DNA of 63,701 nucleotides from an uncultured Flavobacteriales bacterium (lineage in GTDB: Bacteria > Bacteroidota > Bacteroidia > Flavobacteriales_D > Crocinitomicaceae): the NCBI GenBank assembly GCA_903935095.1, contig CAIZQH010000006.1, positions 1 to 63,701 of the forward strand, written 5' to 3'. A program made the translations under genes and the position numbers. Below are positions 1-8,905 of this stretch, in pieces; position 1 is the first letter of the stretch; each line of letters begins with the position of its first letter. The notes below the pieces were generated by a model, which saw nothing but the letters and a program-made list of their open reading frames with translations, was not told the origin of the DNA and did not search any database.

Positions 1-2440
1 AGTCCCGGCGCTAACATTTGTTAAATCTTCTGTCGTTGATCCGTTGCTCCAACTATACGTGTAGCCCGGAACGCCTCCATTTACCGTTAAGTTTACTCCT
101 CCACTTGCGCCACCAAAACATAAAGATGGGGTGGAAGTGAGTGCAATGGTTAAGGAAGAACCTGGTTCGGTAATTTGTCCTACGTAACTCGAGGCGCAAC
201 CATTGGCATCGGTAATTGTTCCTGAATAGGTACCGGAAGTTAAACCAGTCAAATCTTGAGTCGTTTGTCCATTTGTCCAAACATAGGAATATCCGGGGGT
301 TCCGCCTGAAATCGTTAAATCAATCACTCCATTTTGCTGACCGAAGCAGACGACATTATTGTTCTGACCTGAAACCGTTAATGGACTGAGAGGTTGTTCA
401 ACCGTAAATGACATGAATAAACCACATCCCAAAACATCATCCACATTCACAAAATAATTTCCTGGAGATAAGTTCGTAACGTCCTCAGCGATAGCTCCTG
501 TACTCCAATCAAATACATAACCTGGCATTCCGCCGGAAGGGGATAAATTAATGGAGCCATCGGCACCACCAAAACAATTGACTGAATCAACAATGGCAGT
601 AACTAAAACTGTATTTGATGGATCAATGACATCGATGGTTAGATTAGCAACACACGCATTATTATCTGTTACCTGAACCACATATGTTCCACTCGATAAG
701 CTTGTAATATCCTGATTAGTTGACCCATTATTCCATAAATACGTATAAGTAGGAATCCCACCTGAAACAGATAAATCAATGGATCCACTGATGATACTCA
801 TACAAGAAGCGTTTGTATGAGTTTCAGATAGGTTGATTGCAGAACTTGGTTGAGAAATATTAGCAATCAAAGTGTCTGTGCAGTTATTTGCATCTGTAGC
901 TATTACACTGTATATTCCATCCCCAATATTTATAAGGTCTTCATCAATAGAACCGTTACTCCATTGATAGGAAAATGGCATGGCTCCACCACTAACAGTT
1001 AACTCAATCGCACCAGTTGTTTCTCCGAAACACAAAACATTTGTGTGTGTTTCACTCATGAAGATCGGGTTCGTTAAATTAATCAAGGTTACGGAAAGGG
1101 AATCTCGACAACCATTTGCATCTTCCACTTGTATTTGATACGTGCCTGAAGGAGTGTTATTCAAATCTTCATTATACGTAAAATTACTCCACGCAAAAGA
1201 ATAAGGAGTTGTTCCACCAATGGCGGTAACATCTATGTTGCCAGTTGCAGCGCCATAACAATAGATGTTGTTGTGCGTTTCAGTCAATACAAGAGGTGCA
1301 AGAGGCTCCGTAATTGTATAATTAGAAGGCAATGTACAATTATGATTATCTGTAATTAATACAGAATAATTTCCGGACGGAAGCGCCGAAATATTTTGTA
1401 ATGCACTTCCTGAACTCCAAGCATAAGTATATGGTAAAGTGCCGCCTGAGACACCAATGTTGATTGCTCCCGTTGATTGTCCCAAACATCCAATTGGTGT
1501 AACCAATCCTGAAATAGATAATGGTGCGACTGGTTGGGAAATAGATACTGTATATTGTGAGGTACAGTTATTATCATCCGTGATGACCACCTCGTACAAC
1601 CCTATAGGTAAATTGACTAAGTCTTGAGACGTTGCTCCGGTATTCCAAGAATAACTGTAGTTCGGCGTTCCCCCTGACACCAATAAATCGATGGATCCTG
1701 TGGAACCACCATAACACAAAACATCTGTATGTAAATCTTGACTATTTATTGGTGCAGATGGTTGGGTTACATTTGACAGTTCAGAAGCAAAACATCCATT
1801 TATATCGGAGACTTGTACGGTATAAGTACCCGCAGATATTCCATTTAAATTTTGTGTAACCTGTCCATTAGACCAACTATAAGAATAAGGAAATGTGCCT
1901 CCTGAAACCGTTAAAGCTACTGCTCCTGTTGAACCACCAAAACAAAGAACTGGCGTTGAACTAGTGCTTAATATAATTGCCGTTGGTTGACTTAGGGTAA
2001 TTGATTTTATAGATGTACATCCATTTACGTCTGTTACGGTTACGGTATATGTACCCGCGGAAAGGCCAGTCGCAGTGGCACTTGTTTGACCATTGGACCA
2101 TAAATAGGTGTAAGGTAATGTTCCTCCTGTAGCAGAGGCGATAGCTGAGCCATCGGCGGCATTGAAACATGAAATATTTTGTCCATTATAATTCGAGGAA
2201 ATCAAAATATCTGAAACAAGCGTATCTGGTTCGGAAATCGCATATGTTGCACTGTTCGTACATTGGTATACATCCTGAACATTGATTGTATACAATCCGG
2301 GGCTTAAATCCGAGAGGTTATTTGCTGTATTTCCTGTTGACCAGGTATAATTAATAGGTGCCCCTCCAGATGCAGAGACGGAAATGGTACCATTATCCGC
2401 ATGATAACAGGAGCTATTTGTTAAATTAACGACATTAATT
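1..2440 (-). repeat. Eleven SprB repeats with strict 228-bp period
   Basis: The first Cys codon of each unit lies at 2409, 2169, 1944, 1716, 1488, 1260, 1032, 804, 576, 348 and 120 (minus-strand first base). The spacings are 240, 225 and then eight times exactly 228 bp (76 codons). The units are divergent in sequence, so this is a protein-level repeat rather than a fresh DNA duplication. Confidence 0.85.
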
Positions 2441-4305
2441 AAAGGCGTTGGATTAACCGTAACTATTTTCGTTAAATTGCTGAAAGCACAGGAAGATCCA
2501 GTAAACGTAATGTTTAAAGCGTACGTTCCTGAATTACTAGATGTTAGATTAGGAACAGTTGGATTTAGTAAAGTAGAAGAAAATCCATTTGGTCCCGACC
2601 ACGAATAATTAGCCCATTGGGAATAAAGTGAACTTAGTTGAAGAGTTCCACCGACGCAAAGAGGTGGATTTGAATTTACTCCAACCACTGGACAAGCAGA
2701 GGTATTAATCGTAACTAAATTATTGGCTGACGTCGCACAGCCCAGCGAATCATATACATCGGAGGCTCCATTATTGTTCACCGTAGAACCTGATAGCACC
2801 CCTGTTCCAAAGATATATGCTTTATTTTCAAGGGTGCTATCACAGGCTAGAATTAAGCAGTCATTTACGACAACAACTTGAAAGCGAACATACGAACTAT
2901 CTGCACCATTGACTGAATTAATCATTTGACCACCTGTAGTTGAGGTAGAACCCGTACCTACTCGCATTCTTAAAACACGATTTACCGCATCGTATTCCGC
3001 TTCATCATCACCGGATCCATCGGTTTTGTTCCCAGCATTTAGTCCATTTAAATAGGTGATGGAATTGGGAACGTAGTTCGTGCGTATGTCTAGAGTATCA
3101 GTAATATAGGTGTTCAATGAAACATCAGACCCTATATTTTTCCCTGTAACCGTATATTCCAAGATATCACCAGGCATTACTGCCCCACCATTCAAATCAT
3201 TAACGAAAACAGATGCGCGCAAATCTGGCTCATAGATATCTATAGCCGAGGTTAGCACGCGTGTAATAATGTTTTCAGAGGATGTTGTTACTCGAATATT
3301 GGCTGATGTCGCATTGTTACCGAGGTAATTTTGTAAACTATTATCAGGTTTGTAAATTGCCGCATCATAACCCAAAGTGTTATTGTAATTTGGAATTCTA
3401 AAAGGTGTCAAAATACCATTATTGGAAATAGTACTGTTGAACATATTATTTGAAATATGTAGAGCATCTGAAACTTGCACAAAGTTTGAACCAACACCAT
3501 TGAATTGTAATTGGTCCCCGGTTTGTCCACGATCTCCTTCATACGCAATAACACCTAATTCAAAGTTTACAGCTCCATTTATTGGGGTTAAGAACCCGGT
3601 CACTGGAATATTAATCGAGTTTCCCGTACTAACGTAAACGAGGCCATCATAAATAGTTAGGTTTTTAAACGTTTCAGACGTGTTTTTGTAAACAACAATA
3701 ATTGACCAACCTCCCCAGCGATTATTTCCAGATTGAGTGACAAGATTAGCTAGTGTAAACCTTGACCTAGTGCCATTCATTTGCACCAAAGAAGTGACAT
3801 TTTTAAAACAAAAATAACTCGGGTGTGACCCTAAAGTGGGAGCGTCTATTAATTGGTCCGCGGTATATGTCTGATAGGAACCATTTCCGACTTTTAGCTT
3901 AACTGTATTTCTCTGATTGTAATTTGTTGTGGATGAAGGAGCTCTTGCTCCCCAATAAAGCCCGGCCCACAAAACCTCACTACAATTGGATAAATTCAAA
4001 CTATCCGAGGATGACATGAATGTCGTGGCATCATTATCAATATCAATATAATTCATTACTATGCCTGAACCACCATTTTCCGAAGATCCTGTAGGTGGAA
4101 TTTCATTTTGAGAAGAGGCGCAATTGGAACATGTTACTGAAGTATTAGAGATAATTGTCATCCCTCCTTTTTGTGAGGTCTGGTAACGAATGGCAAATGG
4201 ATTTACTACCTGTGCACTAATAAAATTGTTGCACAAACCTCCCAAATTTGAAAGTGCAAGGAAAACAATCAGATGTCGAAAAGTACATTTTTTCAATTCA
4301 TTCAT
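1..4305 (-). CDS. Giant secreted SprB-repeat surface protein, C-terminus beyond window
   Basis: The frame is open from an ATG at 4305 to base 1 (1435 codons, no stop), so the C-terminus is missing. Residues 1-30 look like a signal peptide. The next ~330 residues contain a 'VLWAGLYWGAR' stretch typical of the N-terminal domain of Bacteroidota surface proteins. Around residues 360-500 lies a DUF11-like domain ('PGDILEYTVTGKNIG'), then one Ig/PKD-like domain. From about residue 625 there are eleven SprB repeats, each with a Cys-Phe/Tyr-Gly opening and a 'GGxPGYTYSWSNG' core. SprB itself is a flavobacterial gliding adhesin; cargo of this type normally ends in a T9SS type B domain, which would lie outside the window. 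It stands alone: the next gene upstream is a metabolic one. No clear promoter was seen in the 95-bp gap. Role as adhesin is inferred. Confidence 0.85.
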   Translation of the reverse strand, partial: MNELKKCTFRHLIVFLALSNLGGLCNNFISAQVVNPFAIRYQTSQKGGMTIISNTSVTCSNCASSQNEIPPTGSSENGGSGIVMNYIDIDNDATTFMSSSDSLNLSNCSEVLWAGLYWGARAPSSTTNYNQRNTVKLKVGNGSYQTYTADQLIDAPTLGSHPSYFCFKNVTSLVQMNGTRSRFTLANLVTQSGNNRWGGWSIIVVYKNTSETFKNLTIYDGLVYVSTGNSINIPVTGFLTPINGAVNFELGVIAYEGDRGQTGDQLQFNGVGSNFVQVSDALHISNNMFNSTISNNGILTPFRIPNYNNTLGYDAAIYKPDNSLQNYLGNNATSANIRVTTSSENIITRVLTSAIDIYEPDLRASVFVNDLNGGAVMPGDILEYTVTGKNIGSDVSLNTYITDTLDIRTNYVPNSITYLNGLNAGNKTDGSGDDEAEYDAVNRVLRMRVGTGSTSTTGGQMINSVNGADSSYVRFQVVVVNDCLILACDSTLENKAYIFGTGVLSGSTVNNNGASDVYDSLGCATSANNLVTINTSACPVVGVNSNPPLCVGGTLQLSSLYSQWANYSWSGPNGFSSTLLNPTVPNLTSSNSGTYALNITFTGSSCAFSNLTKIVTVNPTPLINVVNLTNSSCYHADNGTISVSASGGAPINYTWSTGNTANNLSDLSPGLYTINVQDVYQCTNSATYAISEPDTLVSDILISSNYNGQNISCFNAADGSAIASATGGTLPYTYLWSNGQTSATATGLSAGTYTVTVTDVNGCTSIKSITLSQPTAIILSTSSTPVLCFGGSTGAVALTVSGGTFPYSYSWSNGQVTQNLNGISAGTYTVQVSDINGCFASELSNVTQPSAPINSQDLHTDVLCYGGSTGSIDLLVSGGTPNYSYSWNTGATSQDLVNLPIGLYEVVITDDNNCTSQYTVSISQPVAPLSISGLVTPIGCLGQSTGAINIGVSGGTLPYTYAWSSGSALQNISALPSGNYSVLITDNHNCTLPSNYTITEPLAPLVLTETHNNIYCYGAATGNIDVTAIGGTTPYSFAWSNFTYNEDLNNTPSGTYQIQVEDANGCRDSLSVTLINLTNPIFMSETHTNVLCFGETTGAIELTVSGGAMPFSYQWSNGSIDEDLINIGDGIYSVIATDANNCTDTLIANISQPSSAINLSETHTNASCMSIISGSIDLSVSGGIPTYTYLWNNGSTNQDITSLSSGTYVVQVTDNNACVANLTIDVIDPSNTVLVTAIVDSVNCFGGADGSINLSPSGGMPGYVFDWSTGAIAEDVTNLSPGNYFVNVDDVLGCGLFMSFTVEQPLSPLTVSGQNNNVVCFGQQNGVIDLTISGGTPGYSYVWTNGQTTQDLTGLTSGTYSGTITDANGCASSYVGQITEPGSSLTIALTSTPSLCFGGASGGVNLTVNGGVPGYTYSWSNGSTTEDLTNVSAGT

Positions 4306-4400
4306 AGCCTTTAGGAGAGTTTACAGCTTGATTATAACGAAATTGGAGTCAAAAGGTTGCCCCTTATTAGATTACATTAACAACTTTTACTTGTGCTTGA

Positions 4401-5942
4401 TTAGAGAGGAATATTTCCGTGTTTTTTTCTCGGTAAGGTCTCCGACTTTTTCTCGAGCATTGTATAGCCTTGTATTAACTTTTGACGCGTCTCTTTTGGT
4501 AAAATAACATCATCAATTATTCCTCTTTCCGCAGCGCGGTATGGATTGGCAAAAGTTTCTGCATATTCCGCTTCTTTTTCCAACCATTTTTTCTGTGGAT
4601 TCTCAGAGGAAGAGATGTCTCTTTTGAAGATGATTTCTGCGGCGCCCTTTGCTCCCATTACAGCGATTTCTGCAGTTGGCCAAGCAAAACTTAAATCTGC
4701 TCCTAAGCTTTTAGAATTCATTACACAATAAGCTCCACCGTAAGCTTTTCTGGTAATTACGGTGATTTTCGGCACCGTTGCTTCAGCAAACGCGTATAAT
4801 AATTTTGCGCCATGTGTAATGATTCCCCGCCATTCCTGGTCTGTTCCGGGTAAGAATCCAGGTACATCTTCAATCACAAGCAATGGGATGTTAAATGAAT
4901 CACAAAAGCGAACAAAACGCGCTCCTTTGCGGGATGCATCAATGTCCAAGACACCTGCCATTGCGGCCGGTTGATTGGCAATGATTCCAATCGTTTTTCC
5001 TTCCAATCGGGCAAATCCAACTACGATGTTCTTCGCGAAGTCCTCTTGAACTTCTCTGAAACTTGTATCATCTATGAGACACTCAATGACCTTTTTGATG
5101 TCATAAGGCATATTGGTATTCTCGGGGATGATTTTCTCAATTTGATTCAACTTAGATGGATTGAACTCAAAAACACTTGGTTCCGGAGCCAATTCATAAG
5201 AGTTTTGTGGTAAATATGTGATTAAATCTCGTGCTTTCTTGATGCACTCCATATCATTCACGGCGGTAAAATGATTCACGCCTGATTTTTCTGCGTGTGT
5301 TTTTGCACCACCTAAGTCTTCCGATGTTACTTCTTCATGCGTGACCGTTTTTACCACGTTAGGTCCGGTTACGAACATGTAAGATGTTTCCTCCACCATG
5401 AAAATAAAATCTGTTAAAGCAGGGGAATATACTGCCCCACCAGCACATGGACCCATGATTAGGGAAAGTTGTGGTATGACACCTGATGCCCGTGTATTGC
5501 GAAAGAAAATATCCGCATATCCGCTTAAAGAAACCACTCCTTCTTGAATTCTAGCTCCACCAGAATCATTCATTCCAATAATAGGAGCACCATTTTTCAT
5601 GGCTAGGTCCATCACACGACAAATTTTTGCCGCTTGCGTTTCCGAAAGGGATCCTCCTAAGACGGTGAAATCCTGCGAATACACATAGACTAATCTTCCG
5701 TGAACGGTGCCAAATCCAGTGATGACTCCATCCCCCGGATATTTTTGTTTTTCCAAACCGAAATTTGTGGAACGATGCTCGACGAAAGCACCAATTTCAT
5801 TGAAAGAATTTTCATCTAACAAAAGTGTAACACGTTCTCTTGCTGTTAACTTTCCTTGTTGATGTTGTTTTTCGATGCGTTCTTTTCCGCCCGCTAAGTG
5901 TAGCTCTTCTCTTTTTTGAGCTAAAAGTAAATTTCTGTCCAT
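4401..5942 (-). CDS. pccB: Acyl-CoA carboxylase carboxyltransferase (propionyl-CoA carboxylase beta type)
   Basis: This 513-residue protein is the usual length for the biotin-dependent carboxyltransferase that moves CO2 from carboxybiotin to propionyl- or acetyl-CoA. It has the two crotonase-fold halves of the family, with the first oxyanion-hole region around 'GGARIQEGV', 'MGPCAGGAVYSPAL' after it, and the second half around 'GVLDIDASRKGARF' and 'AYGGAYCVM'. I start at the ATG at 5942; a GTG two codons earlier is in frame but less likely. A promoter-like TAAATTTG box lies 17 bp upstream. The biotin carrier that would serve it may be the stand-alone gene at 17872-18333; no biotin carboxylase is in the window. 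Substrate preference cannot be told from sequence alone. Confidence 0.9.
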   Translation of the reverse strand: MDRNLLLAQKREELHLAGGKERIEKQHQQGKLTARERVTLLLDENSFNEIGAFVEHRSTNFGLEKQKYPGDGVITGFGTVHGRLVYVYSQDFTVLGGSLSETQAAKICRVMDLAMKNGAPIIGMNDSGGARIQEGVVSLSGYADIFFRNTRASGVIPQLSLIMGPCAGGAVYSPALTDFIFMVEETSYMFVTGPNVVKTVTHEEVTSEDLGGAKTHAEKSGVNHFTAVNDMECIKKARDLITYLPQNSYELAPEPSVFEFNPSKLNQIEKIIPENTNMPYDIKKVIECLIDDTSFREVQEDFAKNIVVGFARLEGKTIGIIANQPAAMAGVLDIDASRKGARFVRFCDSFNIPLLVIEDVPGFLPGTDQEWRGIITHGAKLLYAFAEATVPKITVITRKAYGGAYCVMNSKSLGADLSFAWPTAEIAVMGAKGAAEIIFKRDISSSENPQKKWLEKEAEYAETFANPYRAAERGIIDDVILPKETRQKLIQGYTMLEKKSETLPRKKHGNIPL

Positions 5943-5959
5943 ATACACTACTAAGTATA

Positions 5960-5967
5960 CAAATTTA
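5960..5967 (-). promoter_or_regulatory. -7 box TAAATTTG ahead of pccB
   Basis: Matches the Bacteroidota -7 consensus TAnnTTTG, 17 bp before the pccB ATG. No TTG/TTTG -33 element at the expected distance. Confidence 0.4.
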
Positions 5968-5974
5968 AGGGAAA

Positions 5975-6562
5975 TTACCGCGGGAAAAAAGCACTGAGTT
6001 TATCAGCGAATAGGGTGATGCTAGCAAAGCCTAAAATGAGGCATAAAAAGCTCGCGGTTTTTGACATCTCCGCTACCGTTAATCCTATACTCAATAAAAG
6101 AAACAGCATAAAGTAAGCAAAAATTTGAACGGAGTAATTTTGCCAGGATTTGAGGTGCATCTCGTTTGAAAATTGTTTCATATTCATCTTAAAACGCATT
6201 CGCTCACCAATGATTATCAATGGAAACAGTAGGAATCCTTGCGCAAAACCGGAATCTTTATACCAGAAAAAAGCATTCATTTCATGCGAAAATTTGATGG
6301 TCGGATGTAACATGTAATTATACAAATGAACCATGAAAACAAAAGACATAAAAAGGAGTACGTTTAGCCCAACGGAAAGTTGGCTGATTTGCAGTTGACT
6401 TTTGACGTAACGCATTCGATATAAATGGGATACTTCACGTGCCAATTGATCCAACAAAAAAAACAGACATATAAAGTAGATGCTCCAATTCCATAGAAAA
6501 AAACCTAAAATCGGGATGAGAATATCCCCTAATAAAGAAGCTATTTTTTCTTGTCTATTCAT
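5975..6562 (-). CDS. Polytopic membrane protein of unknown function
   Basis: I do not recognise this 195-residue protein. It has about five hydrophobic segments (near residues 15-37, 62-82, 105-120, 147-165 and 168-188) separated by basic loops, so it is an inner-membrane protein. It contains no obvious catalytic motif. Its ATG overlaps the stop of the TPR lipoprotein gene upstream by 4 bp (ATGA arrangement), which indicates co-transcription and probably translational coupling with that gene. Confidence 0.7.
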   Translation of the reverse strand: MNRQEKIASLLGDILIPILGFFLWNWSIYFICLFFLLDQLAREVSHLYRMRYVKSQLQISQLSVGLNVLLFMSFVFMVHLYNYMLHPTIKFSHEMNAFFWYKDSGFAQGFLLFPLIIIGERMRFKMNMKQFSNEMHLKSWQNYSVQIFAYFMLFLLLSIGLTVAEMSKTASFLCLILGFASITLFADKLSAFFPR

Positions 6563-7566
6563 CGCTTGTTCTTCAAAACGGCTACTCGCTCTTTTGTTAA
6601 TGCGTAGTCAGGATCCATTTTTAAAACCTTAGCATACGTGAACAACGCATTGGTGATGTCGTTTTTCTCCTCATAAACCAGTCCTAAATTATGGTAAGAT
6701 GGAATATGTTCCTGATTGGCTTTTATCGCTTTTTTATAATAGAAAACGGCTGAATCCAACTGGGGTTTATCAAATTGATATATTCGAGCTATGTGAAAAT
6801 ATGCATCTGCATAGGTAGAGTCAATTCGCGCCATTTTTCGGTATAAATTCAATGCTTGATTTGTTTGACCTAAATTTTCTTTTGCAAAGGCAAGTGCATA
6901 GATGACCTCCGTATTTTTCGGGTCTAACTGATAGGCAGTCGTATACTTTTCCATTCCTAGTTTTGCGTCCCCATTCAACTCATATAATACGGCCAAGGAC
7001 AAATACGCCATGGTACATTTCGGGTCAATTTGAACGGCTGTTTCATAAGACGAGATGGCCAATTTTAAATCTTGTTTTAAACGGTAATTGGTTCCTTTTA
7101 AAATATAAGCATCACGGTACCTTGGATTTATGCGCAAGGCTTTATTGATGTAAAGGAAGGAATTCTCCATGTCCTCCAACATCGTGTAGGTATTCGCTAA
7201 GCCAACAAGTGCCTTTTCACTTTTTGGATTTGCCTTCACAAGCGTTTTATACATTAAATGTCCGCGTAACATGTCGTCCGCAGAGCGTGAAGGTTTGTTG
7301 ATCAGTGCTTCCGCATAAAGAACACGCGTTTCGAAAGAGAGGCTATCTAATCGATATGCTTTTGCGGCGATTTCAAGTGCTTTTTGATATTGCACGTTTT
7401 CGATCAATTCGTTTCCTTTCTTAACGAGAAGCGTTACACTATCTGGATAAAGTATGATTAAACTGTCAAGGCTGAGTTTTGACGTGTCGATTTTTTTTGC
7501 TGTATCACCACAACTCAAAAGAAGGGATGAAAGTATTGCTGAAATAAGTACAAATAATAAACGCAT
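6559..7566 (-). CDS. TPR-repeat lipoprotein
   Basis: This is a 335-residue protein. Residues 1-18 form a lipoprotein signal ending in the lipobox LLSC, so it is probably anchored in a membrane and faces the periplasm or surface. The remainder is a run of about eight tetratricopeptide repeats, visible as spaced 'A.Y..LG..Y...GD...A' patterns such as 'AYLSLAVLYELNGDAKLGMEKY'. TPRs bind other proteins; the partner is unknown. The ATG at 7566 is preferred over a TTG two codons upstream. The membrane gene downstream overlaps its stop by 4 bp. The gene is divergent from the small CxxC membrane protein at 7632. Confidence 0.8.
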   Translation of the reverse strand: MRLLFVLISAILSSLLLSCGDTAKKIDTSKLSLDSLIILYPDSVTLLVKKGNELIENVQYQKALEIAAKAYRLDSLSFETRVLYAEALINKPSRSADDMLRGHLMYKTLVKANPKSEKALVGLANTYTMLEDMENSFLYINKALRINPRYRDAYILKGTNYRLKQDLKLAISSYETAVQIDPKCTMAYLSLAVLYELNGDAKLGMEKYTTAYQLDPKNTEVIYALAFAKENLGQTNQALNLYRKMARIDSTYADAYFHIARIYQFDKPQLDSAVFYYKKAIKANQEHIPSYHNLGLVYEEKNDITNALFTYAKVLKMDPDYALTKERVAVLKNKR

Positions 7567-7582
7567 GAACAAAAGTAAGGAT

Positions 7583-7613
7583 TTTGAATTGGAATTATTC
7601 TTACCTACCTTTG
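7583..7613 (+). promoter_or_regulatory. Promoter TTTG-N19-TACCTTTG for the 7632 gene
   Basis: A -33 TTTG at 7583-7586, a 19-bp spacer and a -7 box TACCTTTG at 7606-7613 form a perfect Bacteroidota consensus. The ATG follows 18 bp after the box. Confidence 0.65.
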
Positions 7614-7631
7614 TGAACGAATAATTTAGAT

Positions 7632-7877
7632 ATGAAGGTTAAACTACTTGGGCTTTTTCTCGCATTCATTTCCCTTTCTCAAAATATTTTTGGACAAGGG
7701 TGTTCACAATGTAAGATGTTGGCAGAACAAAATGCTGGATTGGATGAAAATTCATTCGGATCTAACATCAACGGAGGGATTCTTTATTTGATGATTATTC
7801 CCTATTTATTGTTGATGTTTTTGTTTAGAAATCAAATCATTGGCTTTTTAAAAAGTGTCTTTTCGAAAAAAGCTTAG
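7632..7877 (+). CDS. Small CxxC membrane protein, unknown function
   Basis: This 81-residue protein has an N-terminal signal peptide (to about residue 21, ending 'IFGQ'), then 'GCSQCKMLAEQ' with a CxxC pair, and one transmembrane helix at roughly residues 49-66 followed by a basic tail. Proteins with this plan are common in Bacteroidota but to my knowledge uncharacterised. The cysteine pair could bind metal or be redox active; that is inference. It has a consensus promoter directly upstream. Its TAG shares three bases with the TAA of the convergent oxidoreductase gene. Confidence 0.75.
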   Translation: MKVKLLGLFLAFISLSQNIFGQGCSQCKMLAEQNAGLDENSFGSNINGGILYLMIIPYLLLMFLFRNQIIGFLKSVFSKKA

Positions 7878-8902
7878 TTCCATCGAACGGTGATTTTTCC
7901 CATTGATTTGCCGCTTTCCAATAATTCGTGTGCTTCTGTGATTTGATCATCCGTAAAAACTCCACCGACATGTGTGGTGATTTCATTATTGCGGAACAAT
8001 TGAAGCATTTCTTGAAGACAAGTGGAGATAACTTCTGGATAGCTGTCCGCTATTTTCAACATATTCACACCTACCATGCTTTTGGATTGCATCATTAGTC
8101 CAATTGGTAAAACAAAACCCATGTCCCAGATAAACTTGAGTTTCGAATAGAGGCCAAATTTTCCTCCAATCAATTGTGATCCTCCAAATAAATAAAGTCT
8201 TCCATTTGGACCTAACAACTTCATATCCTTTTTAATGGTGTCACCAGCAACTGGATTGAAACTAGCGCTAAGTTGTTGATTTCCCAATAGCTTTTTTAAT
8301 TCCACCTCGTATTGTGTCGTTTTATAATTAATCACGAAATCGGCGCCTAATTTTTTTGCTAAATCTCGCTTATCTTCTGATCCGATTTTCGCATATACAG
8401 TTGCCCCTTTTCGTTTTGCCAATTGAATCAATAGTGACCCAACTCCTCCGGCGGCGGCGTGAATCAATACCTGTTCATTTTTTCGAATTGGGGAAACAAC
8501 ATCGGACATATAGTAAGCGGTGACTCCTTGGGTTGACAAAGACATCGCTATTTCGGCAGGCAAGTTGTCGATGGCAACAATGGCATTCACTTTGGTTTGA
8601 ACCAGCTTGGCATAGCCACCAAATCGCGAAAATGCTAAAACGCGTTTCCCAATCCATTCAGAGGGGCAGTTTGATCCAACTTGTTTAACAATTCCGACTA
8701 ACTCATAGCCTAAAACGCAGGGTAAAGGGGGGGCTTCTTTGTACAAGCCATGTCGTGCCATGACATCCGCATAATTTAATCCAAATGCTTCGCTTTCAAT
8801 GAGAACCTCATCAGAACCCAATTCTGGAAGAATAACGATTCTATGTTCAAATGCTTTGGCGGAAGGTCCGATTTGACACAGTACAATTGCTTCAGTTTCC
8901 AT
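7874..8902 (-). CDS. Zinc-free MDR oxidoreductase, quinone reductase/VAT-1 type
   Basis: A 342-residue medium-chain dehydrogenase/reductase. The N-terminal GroES-like half contains 'GLNYADVMARHGLYKEAPPLP', close to quinone oxidoreductase and VAT-1 proteins. The Rossmann half carries the NADPH motif 'AAAGGVGSLLIQLAKRKGA'. The C-terminal half, with 'LLGPNGRLYLFGG', resembles VAT-1 rather than classical Qor. Residues for catalytic zinc are not evident, as expected for this branch. Substrate is probably a quinone or enone, by family only. It lies 3 bp downstream of the barrel gene and may be read from the same transcript. Confidence 0.85.
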   Translation of the reverse strand: METEAIVLCQIGPSAKAFEHRIVILPELGSDEVLIESEAFGLNYADVMARHGLYKEAPPLPCVLGYELVGIVKQVGSNCPSEWIGKRVLAFSRFGGYAKLVQTKVNAIVAIDNLPAEIAMSLSTQGVTAYYMSDVVSPIRKNEQVLIHAAAGGVGSLLIQLAKRKGATVYAKIGSEDKRDLAKKLGADFVINYKTTQYEVELKKLLGNQQLSASFNPVAGDTIKKDMKLLGPNGRLYLFGGSQLIGGKFGLYSKLKFIWDMGFVLPIGLMMQSKSMVGVNMLKIADSYPEVISTCLQEMLQLFRNNEITTHVGGVFTDDQITEAHELLESGKSMGKITVRWN

Positions 8903-8905
8903 TTT

